A DNA stretch of 64,000 nucleotides. Origin: 2-12-FULL-60-19 sp041483675. GTDB lineage: Bacteria; Desulfobacterota; Binatia; UBA9968. The stretch lies in contig JBGPGE010000007.1 in NCBI GenBank assembly GCA_041483675.1, positions 1 through 64,000 on the forward strand. Direction: 5' to 3'. The notes beneath the pieces were generated by a model. It was given only the letters and a program-made list of their open reading frames with translations, did not search any database and was not told where the DNA came from. Made by a program: the position numbers and the translations under genes. Below are positions 8,842 through 17,219 of this stretch, piece by piece. The stretch's first letter is position 1. Every line of letters starts with the position of its first letter.

Positions 8842-9069
8842 CTAACGTAGGGCCGGCGATAGAGCGCGCTCGGCTTTCCGAGGCAACTCCAGGGAGACGA
8901 AATAATTCGCCGGATAAAGGTAGTCCTCGCCCGATTCATCGATGACTCGGATAAGCCCATCTTTCGCGGCTCGCGCGTCGGGCAGAACGCGGTAGACTTT
9001 GCGAGGCTCCAAATCTTCGGCCCCCTCGCTCCGAACACAGATCACAAATTGTCTTTTCTGCCGCTTCAT
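8842..9069 (-). CDS. Small conserved-type protein, function unknown
   Basis: A 75-residue soluble protein with the pattern KVYRVLPDARA...GLIRVIDESGEDYLYPANYF. I recall this as a recurrent small bacterial family often found in accessory regions, but no function is known to me. It has no signal peptide. It is convergent with the ThDP gene (22 bases apart) and lies downstream of the HTH antitoxin on the same strand, so both could be co-transcribed. It is not obviously a toxin: no RelE, PIN or HicA residues are seen. Confidence 0.65.
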   Translation of the reverse strand: MKRQKRQFVICVRSEGAEDLEPRKVYRVLPDARAAKDGLIRVIDESGEDYLYPANYFVSLELPRKAERALSPALR

Positions 9070-9144
9070 CCTCCGGCTAATGTAAGTGACGCTCGCACCT
9101 TGGTGTCAGGCGATTCGGCGGGAGCGTCGAATTCGACGGTGACC

Positions 9145-9435
9145 TTAAGAGGCCAATGCATCGACCACGGCCTTTGGATTTGATGCTGCCACCTTGAGCA
9201 AGGCTTGAGCAGGCCCGTCAGGACGACGTCTCCCTTGCTCCCAGTTTCGGAGCGTTGCCAGGCTCACGCCTATCATAAGGGCAAAGTCCGACTGGGAGAG
9301 GTTGAGTCTTCTGCGGATCTTTTTAACATCCAGAGGCTTCATGTCGAAAACGCGTGAGGCCTTCATCTCGGCGCGTCTGATTTTCCCGGCCTGCTTTACG
9401 CTCGCTACAAGCTTATCGAACTCTTTCCGGTTCAT
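9145..9435 (-). CDS. Xre/HigA-type HTH antitoxin, apparently orphan
   Basis: The 96-residue form beginning MNRKEFDKLV is preferred to the longer open frame, because the upstream extension is antisense to a pseudogene and of poor composition. The N-terminal half is a short interaction segment (KASRVFDMKPLDVKKIR). Residues 37-90 are an HTH_3-type domain (LNLSQSDFALMIGVSLATLRNWEQGRR) typical of HigA/NadS antitoxins. In that family a RelE/HigB toxin normally precedes the antitoxin. Here that position holds a palindrome and a fragment of the ThDP gene, so the toxin appears lost or replaced. It probably represses from the palindrome just upstream. Confidence 0.8.
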   Translation of the reverse strand: MNRKEFDKLVASVKQAGKIRRAEMKASRVFDMKPLDVKKIRRRLNLSQSDFALMIGVSLATLRNWEQGRRRPDGPAQALLKVAASNPKAVVDALAS

Positions 9436-9445
9436 TAGGAAACTA

Positions 9446-9460
9446 TGCGCCAATGGCGCA
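9446..9460. promoter_or_regulatory. Palindromic operator candidate for the HTH antitoxin
   Basis: TGCGCC-AAT-GGCGCA is a perfect 6-base inverted repeat with a 3-base centre. It lies 10 bases upstream of the antitoxin start. Palindromes of this form are the usual autoregulatory site of HigA-type antitoxins. Confidence 0.5.
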
Positions 9461-9490
9461 CAGCAAGCAAGAGAAAGATGCCGGGTTAAA

Positions 9491-9657
9491 ATGGCCGTCC
9501 TGCGAGGGCGAGCCGCTACTCGCTCGTGCCGCGTCCAGGGCGCCGGCCTGACCACCGAGCAGAAAGATTTCTCCATGGCGCTCCGCGACGCGATCAAAGT
9601 TGTCAAAGGGGGCAAGCCGGTGCTGGTGGATGTGGTGGTGCAGATGTGGTTAGGGGC
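9491..9657 (+). pseudogene. Decayed duplicate of the ThDP enzyme 3' end
   Basis: Read on the plus strand this stretch gives MAVLRGR, then after a gap GAGLTTEQKDFSMALRDAIK and VVKGGKPVLVDVVVQM. These match the last part of the ThDP gene at 8600-8817 (MAVLRGR ... GTGPITEPKDLSKALRDAIK, VVKSGKPALVDVVVQM). About 55 bases of the original are missing internally, the stop codon is lost, and the differences include many synonymous changes. It is therefore an old or divergent copy and not a recent tandem duplication. Confidence 0.85.
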
Positions 9658-9729
9658 GTGGGACCCCAAGGTCGAATGGTTTCTGGCAAGGCCCTGGCCA
9701 AGCATGGCTCGCGGCCTGAGTAGCGCGTA

Positions 9730-10461
9730 TCAAGGAGAGGCGTCGTAATCGCTAATGAATAAACACAAGTGATAACCCAACGGAGTCAAGCGGTAATATT
9801 CCGTGTAGTTAAAGCCGCTTCCATCCGGGTGCGCGTAGCCCGCAAGCAGCTTTTTCGACATGAGGCTTTCCTCGTTGAGCTTGACCAACTCCCTGAACTT
9901 CAATCCGCTTTTTTCAAGGACCAATGTTTCCCATGTGCGTGTTGGGCCTATAGAATTACCACGGCCTTTTCTCTCGTCCCGCTCTTTTTTCCATTCGTCG
10001 CCTAAATAGATCTCGTATGTGGCGGCTAAGAGTATCAATTCACTTGAAGATAGCGCGCGAGAAATCTTCATGAGCTGAAGCGGCAGGATCTCCTCCTTGT
10101 TAGAGAATTTTTCAGTTGCAATGGTAAGGAATAATCCTTTCAGAGCCTGGAAACGCCGGTCGTCAGGAGCATCCTTATCGACAAAATCCATAAACTCTTG
10201 CAGACATGACATGCTCTGCTCCGACCTGAAATAATCAGGCTTTATCTTCCCCTTGTCTCGGTACCGCTTTATTTCGGCGAGCAGCTCTTTCAAAAAATGA
10301 CCGCCGCGAACTCTTTGCAGTAGGTAACCGATAGAAAACGCCCAGTCTTTTTTTTCACTGGCCGCTAATCCGGTAAGAGCCTCAATTAAGGCTTGTAGGG
10401 TTTCCTCTAGATATCCCACGGAATCTTTCGAATCGGCGGGTTGGATGGATTTATCGGACAT
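9730..10461 (-). CDS. Hypothetical protein, 243 residues, paired with HEPN gene
   Basis: I do not recognise this protein confidently. It is soluble and helical. The centre is a run of amphipathic helices, and the C-terminus reads as a winged-helix-like end (YTEYYRLTPLGYHLCLFI). The layout (helical region, then ...LSSSELILLAA..., then LTPLG) recalls the Abi-alpha/DUF4393 kind, but the similarity is only in pattern. It starts 48 bases after the HEPN gene stop on the same strand, and by eye both genes are less GC-rich than their neighbours. A joint accessory or defence role is a reasonable guess, not shown. Confidence 0.7.
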   Translation of the reverse strand: MSDKSIQPADSKDSVGYLEETLQALIEALTGLAASEKKDWAFSIGYLLQRVRGGHFLKELLAEIKRYRDKGKIKPDYFRSEQSMSCLQEFMDFVDKDAPDDRRFQALKGLFLTIATEKFSNKEEILPLQLMKISRALSSSELILLAATYEIYLGDEWKKERDERKGRGNSIGPTRTWETLVLEKSGLKFRELVKLNEESLMSKKLLAGYAHPDGSGFNYTEYYRLTPLGYHLCLFISDYDASP

Positions 10462-10509
10462 CCTTGCGGTCCTTGTGGCCTGACGCCAAAGCTTAACCGT
10501 GGGTTCCTA

Positions 10510-11382
10510 TCACGGCGGCGGTTTATATCCCGCTTGAAGCCCTAGAAAATGACCTTCGCGCTGAGCATCCGTACCGTCGAGCACGCTAACTAACCGTGGC
10601 GATAACAGCACCGCAGACCAGAGTCGCCGCAGCATGTCGTTGAAACGGACGAGCATGGGAAGCCTATCGACTTGGAGAACATTCTGACTTCGCCCATGCA
10701 TAATGTCGGACCGTACCGAGTAAAGGTCGGAAAACTCTCGAAAGGCTCTATCCCGCTCAGGGGCTTGTGCTTCGACAAGACATGCGTACGCGGTCGCGAG
10801 CCGGCGTGTGATACCAGACGCTTTTGAGTATGTAAGAATCGCCTCCGCGGCCGCCGCATGGCAGATTAGAGCCGGTTGCCAATTGTGTGCCCAGCATCCT
10901 GCGAGGGTTAAAAACAAGGCATCATTAAGACGGCATCGAGCGTAACACAATTTCTGCACAACACCGTAAAAGGATGTGGCTACTGCCAGATCAGCGTCGT
11001 CCAGGCTGTCGTGTATCGTGTGTTCCACCCAGGCGAACCGTTCAAACACGCGGCAAATGCGTTTTTTTCCTGAGGATGGGTCGCTGGCAAGCTCAAAGCG
11101 AAAGGTGACGTGTGTCCTTGTACGCTTGACAAGCCAGAGGGATAACAGAGCCATATTCATTGTTTCAGCCGGGGATGGTTCCGTTCCCTCATCCCACGTA
11201 AAATTGAGCCAGTGGCTCGCGGAGGACACCTCATCTTGTTCATCCTCAGAAAGCTTCGATCCAAGCCCGCGAAGGTCAGGCTTTTTGTCAAAGCGCGTTA
11301 ACCAAAGCCCGGGCGCGAGGCTAAAGCTTGATCCTTGCCAATCGAAATAGATCAGTGGTGCGTAGACATCAAACTTGCACAT
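10510..11382 (-). CDS. Apea-like HEPN domain protein
   Basis: In 290 residues the N-terminal half is a mixed alpha/beta region of unknown fold. The C-terminal half (about 140-270) is helical and ends in YSVRSDIMHG, with R224-x4-H229: the Rx4-6H signature of HEPN RNases, in the context typical of Apea-like HEPN proteins. HEPN proteins of this kind act as RNA-cleaving effectors in toxin-antitoxin and abortive-infection systems. No MNT nucleotidyltransferase antitoxin is adjacent; the following gene on the same strand is an unknown. The domain call is from the motif and flanking helices only. Confidence 0.75.
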   Translation of the reverse strand: MCKFDVYAPLIYFDWQGSSFSLAPGLWLTRFDKKPDLRGLGSKLSEDEQDEVSSASHWLNFTWDEGTEPSPAETMNMALLSLWLVKRTRTHVTFRFELASDPSSGKKRICRVFERFAWVEHTIHDSLDDADLAVATSFYGVVQKLCYARCRLNDALFLTLAGCWAHNWQPALICHAAAAEAILTYSKASGITRRLATAYACLVEAQAPERDRAFREFSDLYSVRSDIMHGRSQNVLQVDRLPMLVRFNDMLRRLWSAVLLSPRLVSVLDGTDAQREGHFLGLQAGYKPPP

Positions 11383-11600
11383 TGGTATTGCTGGTCGCTA
11401 TTAAGTGAGCCGCCGTAGACGGCGGCATTCTTGCCGGCCTATCCGGGGCAGCTCTGTACTTCGTTTAAGGCAGAACTTACGTAATATCCTTCATTTATGA
11501 AAAGCGTGTCAAGGGCCGGGTTCCCCGCCTGGGTTCCCCGCCATTGCTGTCGTAGCGGCAGGCTGGTTTCAGGACAAGTCAATGACTAAACTCCAAGAGG
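11383..11600. other. Intergenic region upstream of HEPN gene
   Basis: This 218-base gap holds a short hairpin (GCCGCCG...CGGCGGC near 11408-11425) and a repeated GGGTTCCCCGCC word near 11520-11543. No gene or clear promoter was recognised. Confidence 0.4.
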
Positions 11601-12065
11601 CTAACCATTTGCCCATCGCAGCATTTCCGCGCCTAGCATCTCCCTTTCCATGCGGCGGCGAAAGGTCGGAAAATCGGGCGGGGACTCAAAATAAAAAAGG
11701 TGGGATGCGCATCGGCAGTCGGAAGCGCCAAAGCCCCGCAGGGGTATCACAGCGCCTCGCGCGCTGCGGAAAAGATCGGCCCAAGCGTGCTCGCGGCGGA
11801 CCGGATCGTGGGTGTACCACACTTGGTCGAGTTCGGTTGCCCGTCGGAGGTAGTCGATATGCCAATGAGGAGAGGGGGAGTGGGAGAGATGATGCTTGAG
11901 GCGAGCCCGGACACCGCCCGGGCCAAAGGCGCTGCCGACATAGACGTAAACGCCTGGGCGTAATCCTAGGTGTCCCAGCGCTCCGATTCGAACGCGCTGG
12001 GCCGAACGCGCGCGCAAAATCAACGCGTAGGTTCCGGTGCGCGGCTCGATGTTGTAGTCGGTCAC
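11601..12065 (-). CDS. GIY-YIG nuclease-fold protein (DUF123 type)
   Basis: The first 50 residues contain GTYALIL and GVYVYVGSAFG, the GIY-YIG-like strands of the DUF123 branch. A conserved HWHIDYLRR segment and two Cys near the C-terminus (ASDCRCASH) follow, as in that family. In this branch nuclease activity has not been established generally, so the label describes the fold. The 154-residue length is normal. The gene is read 13 bases after the start region of nothing obvious and is followed by the molybdopterin oxidoreductase on the same strand, without functional relation that I can see. Confidence 0.85.
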   Translation of the reverse strand: MTDYNIEPRTGTYALILRARSAQRVRIGALGHLGLRPGVYVYVGSAFGPGGVRARLKHHLSHSPSPHWHIDYLRRATELDQVWYTHDPVRREHAWADLFRSARGAVIPLRGFGASDCRCASHLFYFESPPDFPTFRRRMEREMLGAEMLRWANG

Positions 12066-12078
12066 TGCCCGGCGGCTC

Positions 12079-14304
12079 TCAGCGCGGCAACTTCCTAATC
12101 TCCACCTCCACGTTATAATCCGGCTCGCCGGAGACGGGGTCGGTGCGGCGGGGGATGAGGACGTTGGCTTCGGGCCAATAAGCTTGCACCGTGCCGGGTT
12201 TGAGAGGGGAGAGTTTAATTACGCCGGTCATCTCGCCGGTTTCCGATCGTACGAGAACCCCGTCGTTCTCGGATAAGCCGAATTTCTCAGCGTCTTCGGG
12301 TGAGATGAAGATCGTATCTCTCCGGTTGCTTCCCGTAAGCCGGTCCTTGGAGCCGAAGGTCATGCTGTTCAACTGCTTGCCGCGCCGAGTCGTCAAATAG
12401 AAACGATTTTCAGACGGTCGCCGATCGGGCGGCGTGAGCGCGGTGAAGAGCGCGCGGCCGTCGGGCATATTCGAAAAATTTCCGTCCTTGAACAGATAGG
12501 GCCCGCCCCATTGAATCCAGTCTCCCTCTTGCTGGAGCTTCTCTACTCCCTGATACATCGGCATCACGCGGGCCATCTCCTCGCGGATGGCCTGCGTATC
12601 GCCGTAGGGGAAGAGCGTTTCCCCGTTCTGCATCGCGTGGCGCGCGATCAGGCCGGGGATCTCCCACTCGGGGAGCGATTCGCCGACACGGTGGCCGGGA
12701 ATCTCCGGCGTGAAGCGGACGCGCCTTTCCGTGCTGGTCGTGCTCCCGCCGCCGCGCTGCTCGTAGCGCGTCTGGCCGGGGAGAATCACGACCAGCTCCC
12801 TCGGATCGACCAGCATCGAGCCGCTGAGAAAAATATCCTGATGGACGCGCACGGGAATGCGCGCCAGCGCCTCCTCGACATAGTGGCGGTCGGGCATGCT
12901 TTCGCGCAGGTTGCCGCCGATCGAATAGAGAAAATCGATCTCGCCCCGGTGCGCCGCCTCGATCATCTGCGGCACCCGGAGGCCGGGCGCGGCGGAAACC
13001 GGGTAGCGCCAGAGGTTGGAGAAACGCCGGGCATTGGCATCGTTGACTTCAAAGCCGCCGGGAAAACGGTCCGGCTCGCAGCCGCATTCTCCGCCCCCCT
13101 GGACGCCGCTGTAGCCGCGAATCGGCATGATGCCGCATTTCTCCCGCCCCAACATCCCGCGGGCAAGCGCGAGATTGACGACCGCCTTGACGTTCTCCAC
13201 GCCGAACTCGTGCTGCGTAAGGCCCATGCTGTAAACAAACACCGCGCTCCGCGCCCGCCCATAAATCTGCGCAAATCGCTCCATCTCGAGACGGGGAATG
13301 CCGGAGCGCTGCTCCAACATCTCCCAACTCTGTCCCTGCAAGGCGGCTTCGATCTCCTCGAAGCCGCGCGTACGGTCCGCGATAAACTTCTGGTCGACGC
13401 GTCCCAGGGCGATCAACGCTTTGAGCACGCCGTTGATAAAGGCGATGTCGCCGCCGACGCGGACCTGAAAGAAATCGTCCATCAGCTTGGTGCCGAAGAG
13501 CGCGCTGCTGAGAACCGAAGGCACCCAATAACGCTCCAGGCCGTACTCGCGCATCGGGTTGACGACGATGACGCGCGTGCCCTTTTTCTTTGCGTAGTAG
13601 AGGTATTTCGTCGTCACCGGCTGGCTGTTGGCCAGATCGGAGCCGAAGATCACCAGAAGATCGGTGCCGATGAAATCCGAGAGCGAGCAGGTCGGCGCGC
13701 CCACGCCAAGCGTGCCTTTAAGCCCGTAGAGGCTCGCGGCGTGGCAGAGGCGCGAGCAGAGATCGACGTTGTTCGTTCCGAGCGTGCGCGCGAGCTTCTG
13801 AAAGACATAGTAAACCTCGTTGGTGAGACCTCTCGACGTCGTGAAGAAGCCCATGCGCTGCGGCGAACTCTTGCGGATAGCCTGGCCCACAAGCTCCAGC
13901 GCCTCGTCCCATGAGACGCGCGTGAAGCCCTTGTCGCCTCTGCGCCGGATCAGCGGAAAGGGGAGGCGGCCGAGCGCGCGGAGTTTTTCCGAGCTGAGAC
14001 GGCGGAGCCGTTCGACATCCCTCACCGCCCATCGCCGCATGGCGCCCATGGTGTTGACCCGGAGCAAGTTCAGCCGGGTCATGCAGAGATGGACGCCGTC
14101 CATCACGTTGTCGCGCAGTCCATAGGGGCCGAGCGAGCAGCCGTCGCAGACGCCGTGGCGGAGGATTTTCCACGCGTAACGGAGGTGTGTCTTGTTTTCC
14201 CAGAGGACCGCCGCCATCTCGCGGAAATGGTGCGGTTTGACCTGGCCCAGGCCGAAGGGGACGAGGCGGGCGAGCCGGGTGTCGTTCGATTTTAGTTTAG
14301 CCAA
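12079..14304 (-). CDS. Molybdopterin oxidoreductase, FdhF/YdeP family
   Basis: A 741-residue bis-MGD-type oxidoreductase. The N-terminus has the YdeP-like segment GVCDGCSLG ... GVHLCMTRLNLLRVNTMGAM, with cysteines for an [4Fe-4S] cluster. A central molybdopterin domain follows (FTTSRGLTNEVYYVFQKLAR, DLLVIFGSDLANSQPVTTKY), and then a C-terminal molydopterin dinucleotide-binding barrel (ENRFYLTTRRGKQLNSMTF). No Tat signal is seen, so it should be cytoplasmic. The substrate of this family is poorly known. The next gene upstream on the same strand encodes a nitrate-reductase-associated type protein, which hints at nitrogen oxyanion metabolism, but no nitrate transporter or nitrite reductase is present here. 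Confidence 0.88.
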   Translation of the reverse strand: MAKLKSNDTRLARLVPFGLGQVKPHHFREMAAVLWENKTHLRYAWKILRHGVCDGCSLGPYGLRDNVMDGVHLCMTRLNLLRVNTMGAMRRWAVRDVERLRRLSSEKLRALGRLPFPLIRRRGDKGFTRVSWDEALELVGQAIRKSSPQRMGFFTTSRGLTNEVYYVFQKLARTLGTNNVDLCSRLCHAASLYGLKGTLGVGAPTCSLSDFIGTDLLVIFGSDLANSQPVTTKYLYYAKKKGTRVIVVNPMREYGLERYWVPSVLSSALFGTKLMDDFFQVRVGGDIAFINGVLKALIALGRVDQKFIADRTRGFEEIEAALQGQSWEMLEQRSGIPRLEMERFAQIYGRARSAVFVYSMGLTQHEFGVENVKAVVNLALARGMLGREKCGIMPIRGYSGVQGGGECGCEPDRFPGGFEVNDANARRFSNLWRYPVSAAPGLRVPQMIEAAHRGEIDFLYSIGGNLRESMPDRHYVEEALARIPVRVHQDIFLSGSMLVDPRELVVILPGQTRYEQRGGGSTTSTERRVRFTPEIPGHRVGESLPEWEIPGLIARHAMQNGETLFPYGDTQAIREEMARVMPMYQGVEKLQQEGDWIQWGGPYLFKDGNFSNMPDGRALFTALTPPDRRPSENRFYLTTRRGKQLNSMTFGSKDRLTGSNRRDTIFISPEDAEKFGLSENDGVLVRSETGEMTGVIKLSPLKPGTVQAYWPEANVLIPRRTDPVSGEPDYNVEVEIRKLPR

Positions 14305-14343
14305 GGGCCGTCGTCCCTTCCGTCAGTAAAGGGCGGTTAAAGT

Positions 14344-14802
14344 CTATGGGGTTTCTCCGCCGAATTCCTTTAACGCTTGAACAAACAGCTCCGGCTCATT
14401 CTTCGTGACCGAGAGCTTGATGAGAGCGTAGCGTTGACATGGGTTCCACTCGCGCCATTCGGCAAGGGTGACCGGATGACCTACTTCCCGGCCTTTTGCC
14501 GCGACCGAGTCCGGCACGCGCCCTTGATCTTCCCAGGCGGGACTCGCCACCGGGGGAGCCAGCGCCGCCGGCTCGCCGAAGTAGCGGCGCGACAGCTGAT
14601 CGGCGTAGCTCGTGAAAGCCGCTCTCTCCTCATCGGTCTCGACCGGCAGATCGCACAACACGTTGCGCTCTTTCAGGCTGAAGGCCAGCCAGGTCTTGAG
14701 CGACATCTTCACGCCGGTCAGATCGAGCTTCATCCGCACGTGCAGCGGAATGCGGCTCATCTCAGGGTAGATCTCGGATTCGAATCTATACTTGTAGAAC
14801 AT
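14344..14802 (-). CDS. Nitrate reductase-associated protein (TIGR02664-like)
   Basis: 152 residues beginning MFYKYRFESE and containing IPLHVRMKLDLTGVKMSLKTW, a pattern I associate with the small 'nitrate reductase associated' family known mainly next to assimilatory nitrate reductase genes in cyanobacteria. The protein is soluble, with a C-terminal helical part (LAEWREWNPCQRYALIKLS). It lies 39 bases upstream of the molybdopterin oxidoreductase on the same strand and is presumably co-transcribed. An assembly or regulatory role for that enzyme is inferred. Confidence 0.78.
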   Translation of the reverse strand: MFYKYRFESEIYPEMSRIPLHVRMKLDLTGVKMSLKTWLAFSLKERNVLCDLPVETDEERAAFTSYADQLSRRYFGEPAALAPPVASPAWEDQGRVPDSVAAKGREVGHPVTLAEWREWNPCQRYALIKLSVTKNEPELFVQALKEFGGETP

Positions 14803-14880
14803 ACGGCTCCGGTTGCTTTCAACCCCCTTGAACGGCTATTTTCGTATTGATGGGCCGTAAGGTCAACAGGGGAGGGCAAG

Positions 14881-15741
14881 ATGACCTATAGAAAAAACGC
14901 CTGGCTGTTAAGTTTAGCTCTTTTGTTCGTCCTTTATCACTCGTTCGCGCTCGCCCAGCAGGCGCCCGTGCGGGAGATCAGCAATATCACGGGGGAGCTC
15001 TACCGCTTTCGCAATGCCGGCTACTTCTCTGTGTTTTTGGTGACCCCGGAGGGGATTATCGCCACCGATCCGATCGACGCCGACGCTGCGCGCTGGCTCA
15101 AGGGCGAGATGGCCAAGCGCTTCAACAAGCCTGTCAAATATCTTATCTACAGCCACGACCACGCCGATCACATTTCCGGCGGCGAGGTCTTCGGCGACAC
15201 CGCCGTGGTGATTTCGCACGAAAAAACCAAGGCGGTGATCCTGAGAGAGAAGCGTGCGGCGTTTCTCCCGCACAGGACCTTTTCCGACCGTCTGGCGGTT
15301 GAGCTGGGCGGCAAGCGGGTCGAGCTTCTCTACGTCGGCAGAAACCATTCCGACAATTCGATCGTGATGCGATTTCCGGCGGAACGGGTTTTATTCGCCG
15401 TCGATTTTATCCCGGTGGAGAGTCTGCCGTATCGCACTTTGAACAATTCTTACATCGATGAATGGATCGAATCGCTCAAACGAGTGGAAGCCCTGGACTT
15501 CGACATTCTGGCCCCGGGCCACGGCCCGATGGGGCGCAAGGAGCACGTCCGGCCGATGCGGGAGTATCTGGAGGAGTTGAAAAGCCAGGTGGCGGCGAAC
15601 CTGAAGCAGGGAAAGTCCGTCGAGGAGATCAAACAGTCGGTCAAGATGGAAAAGTACCGCAACTGGAGCAGCTACGACAGTTACCGGCCGCTCAACATCG
15701 AAGGCATGGTTCGCTATCTTCAACAGCAGAGTCCGAAATAG
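14881..15741 (+). CDS. Secreted metallo-beta-lactamase-fold hydrolase
   Basis: A hydrophobic signal segment (about 7-25, cut near ALAQ) precedes an MBL fold. Zinc ligands are H92-x-H94-x-D96-H97 (SHDHADH), then the GRNHSDNS His, the FAVDF Asp and the APGHGP His. The arrangement resembles the group that includes subclass B3-like lactamases and quinoprotein-associated hydrolases; the substrate is unknown. AGGGGAGGGCAAG supplies the ribosome site. The cupin and substrate-binding protein genes follow closely on the same strand, so the three probably form an operon. Confidence 0.88.
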   Translation: MTYRKNAWLLSLALLFVLYHSFALAQQAPVREISNITGELYRFRNAGYFSVFLVTPEGIIATDPIDADAARWLKGEMAKRFNKPVKYLIYSHDHADHISGGEVFGDTAVVISHEKTKAVILREKRAAFLPHRTFSDRLAVELGGKRVELLYVGRNHSDNSIVMRFPAERVLFAVDFIPVESLPYRTLNNSYIDEWIESLKRVEALDFDILAPGHGPMGRKEHVRPMREYLEELKSQVAANLKQGKSVEEIKQSVKMEKYRNWSSYDSYRPLNIEGMVRYLQQQSPK

Positions 15742-15760
15742 AGCCAAAGGAGATTTCAGC

Positions 15761-16165
15761 ATGGCACGCTACACAAAAGTCTATCTTCCGCTCAACAAAG
15801 TCAAAGAAAAAGAGTTTCTCTCGCGTCCCATGGGCTGCAAGGGCGTCGGCTTCAGCTTTGTGCGCTACAAGCCGGGCGAGGGCGCGGGCTATGTCCACCG
15901 CCATCGCGTGCAGGAGGAGGTCTTTATCGCCGTCAAGGGCACGGGGACGATCATTCTCGACGGCCGCCGCCACTCGATGCCGGAGGGCACGATCGTTCGC
16001 GTCGCTCCGCAGGCTTATCGCGCTCTCGGCAATGACTCGAAGCGGGACGTGGTTTTTCTCGTCATGGGGGCGATCCCGCCGAAGAATTTTCCGCTGGGGG
16101 GCAGGACGCTCCTGGGCGACGGTATCCCGAATCGGAAGATCGTGCCGAAATGGAAGAATAGATGA
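15761..16165 (+). CDS. Cupin-domain protein
   Basis: 134 residues with one double-stranded beta-helix: motif 1 is YVHRHRVQEEVFIAVKGTG (metal-binding His, His, Glu) and motif 2 is MPEGTIVRVAPQAYRAL. The usual second-motif His is replaced by Tyr/Ala around AYRAL, so metal binding may be incomplete. It starts 19 bases after the MBL gene (AAAGGAG) and its end overlaps the substrate-binding protein frame, indicating co-transcription. The function is open: small-molecule binding or isomerase are both possible. Confidence 0.82.
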   Translation: MARYTKVYLPLNKVKEKEFLSRPMGCKGVGFSFVRYKPGEGAGYVHRHRVQEEVFIAVKGTGTIILDGRRHSMPEGTIVRVAPQAYRALGNDSKRDVVFLVMGAIPPKNFPLGGRTLLGDGIPNRKIVPKWKNR

Positions 16166-16185
16166 TCTCAATAAGGAGTGATTCA

Positions 16186-17196
16186 ATGGTGACAAAAGTG
16201 GCCGTGGCTCTTTGTCTGCTTATCATGCTCATCGCCTCGCAGCCTTGCCAGGCGCAAATGCCAGCTCTCCAACGCGTCAGAATCGCCGTCTCCACGGCGA
16301 CGCCGCACAACACGCCGCTATGGGTGGCCAAGGACAAGAAGATCTTCGAAAAGTACGGGGTGGACGTCCAGATGATCTTTGTGGGCGGAGGCCAGCTGGT
16401 CGCTCAGATGCTAGCCGCCGGGGAGATCCAGGTCGCGGCGAACGCCCCGGCCGCGCTGCTCGGCCTGATCGCCGGAGGCGAGAAGATCGTCGTCTTTCTG
16501 GGCGTCAGCAACACGTCGCCCTTCACTCTGGTCACGCAACCCAACATCAAGAATGCCGCCGACTTGAAGGGCAAAAGACTCGGGACGGCCCGCTTCGGCG
16601 GATCGTCGCACATCTCCGCTCTCATCGCGCTGGAGCATCTCGGTCTCAATCTCAAGCGCGACAACATCGCTCTTCTGCAAGCGGGGCTGGACCCGGAGCG
16701 GATGGCGGCGCTGGAGGCAAAGGCGCTCGATGCGGCGATGTTGCAGCGGCTGGCGACCAAAATCATGGTCGCCAAAGGCTACACGCCGTTGTTGAACCTC
16801 AATCAAGCCAAAATTCCCTATCAAAATACAGTGCTGGCGGCCAGGAGGGATTTCATCACGGGCCGGGCCAGGCTTGCCGAGAGCTTCACGCGCGCGGTCG
16901 TGGAAGGATATGGCTACGTTTTCAACAAGGAAAACAAGCAGGCGGTCAAAGAAGTGATCGCCAAAAACCTGAGGCTGCCCAAGGCGGATGCCGCGGAGGA
17001 TTTTTATCTCGAGGCGCTGGAGGAGCTGGACCGCAAGCCCTATCCGACGCTGGAAGGAACGAGAACCGTCATCAAATATGTCGCCGAGCAAAACCCAAAG
17101 GTGGCCGGCGTCAAGGCCGAGGAGATGATCGACTCGACCCTGCTTAAGAATCTCGAAAACGAGGGATTTTTCGACAAGGTTTACGGCGGCAAATGA
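16186..17196 (+). CDS. ABC transporter substrate-binding protein, NMT1/SsuA/TauA type
   Basis: Signal peptide at residues 1-23 (VALCLLIMLIASQPCQA), then a type II periplasmic binding fold with the NMT1-family openings NTPLWVAKDKKIFEKYGVDVQ and GEIQVAANAPAALLGLIAGG. The ATG at 16186 is preferred over ATG 16162, because AAGGAG at 16171-16176 fits it and the signal peptide begins there. No permease or ATPase is adjacent, so this is an orphan binding protein, which is common in lineages rich in such genes. The ligand is unknown; family members bind sulfonates, taurine, nitrate or thiamine precursors. Confidence 0.88.
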   Translation: MVTKVAVALCLLIMLIASQPCQAQMPALQRVRIAVSTATPHNTPLWVAKDKKIFEKYGVDVQMIFVGGGQLVAQMLAAGEIQVAANAPAALLGLIAGGEKIVVFLGVSNTSPFTLVTQPNIKNAADLKGKRLGTARFGGSSHISALIALEHLGLNLKRDNIALLQAGLDPERMAALEAKALDAAMLQRLATKIMVAKGYTPLLNLNQAKIPYQNTVLAARRDFITGRARLAESFTRAVVEGYGYVFNKENKQAVKEVIAKNLRLPKADAAEDFYLEALEELDRKPYPTLEGTRTVIKYVAEQNPKVAGVKAEEMIDSTLLKNLENEGFFDKVYGGK

Positions 17197-17219
17197 CCTA
17201 TTTCGCTTGAGCTTCCGAT

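Noticed and set aside
12511..13914. Plus-strand open frame of 467 codons opposite the molybdopterin oxidoreductase
   Set aside because: Same reason: an antisense frame kept open by codon bias.
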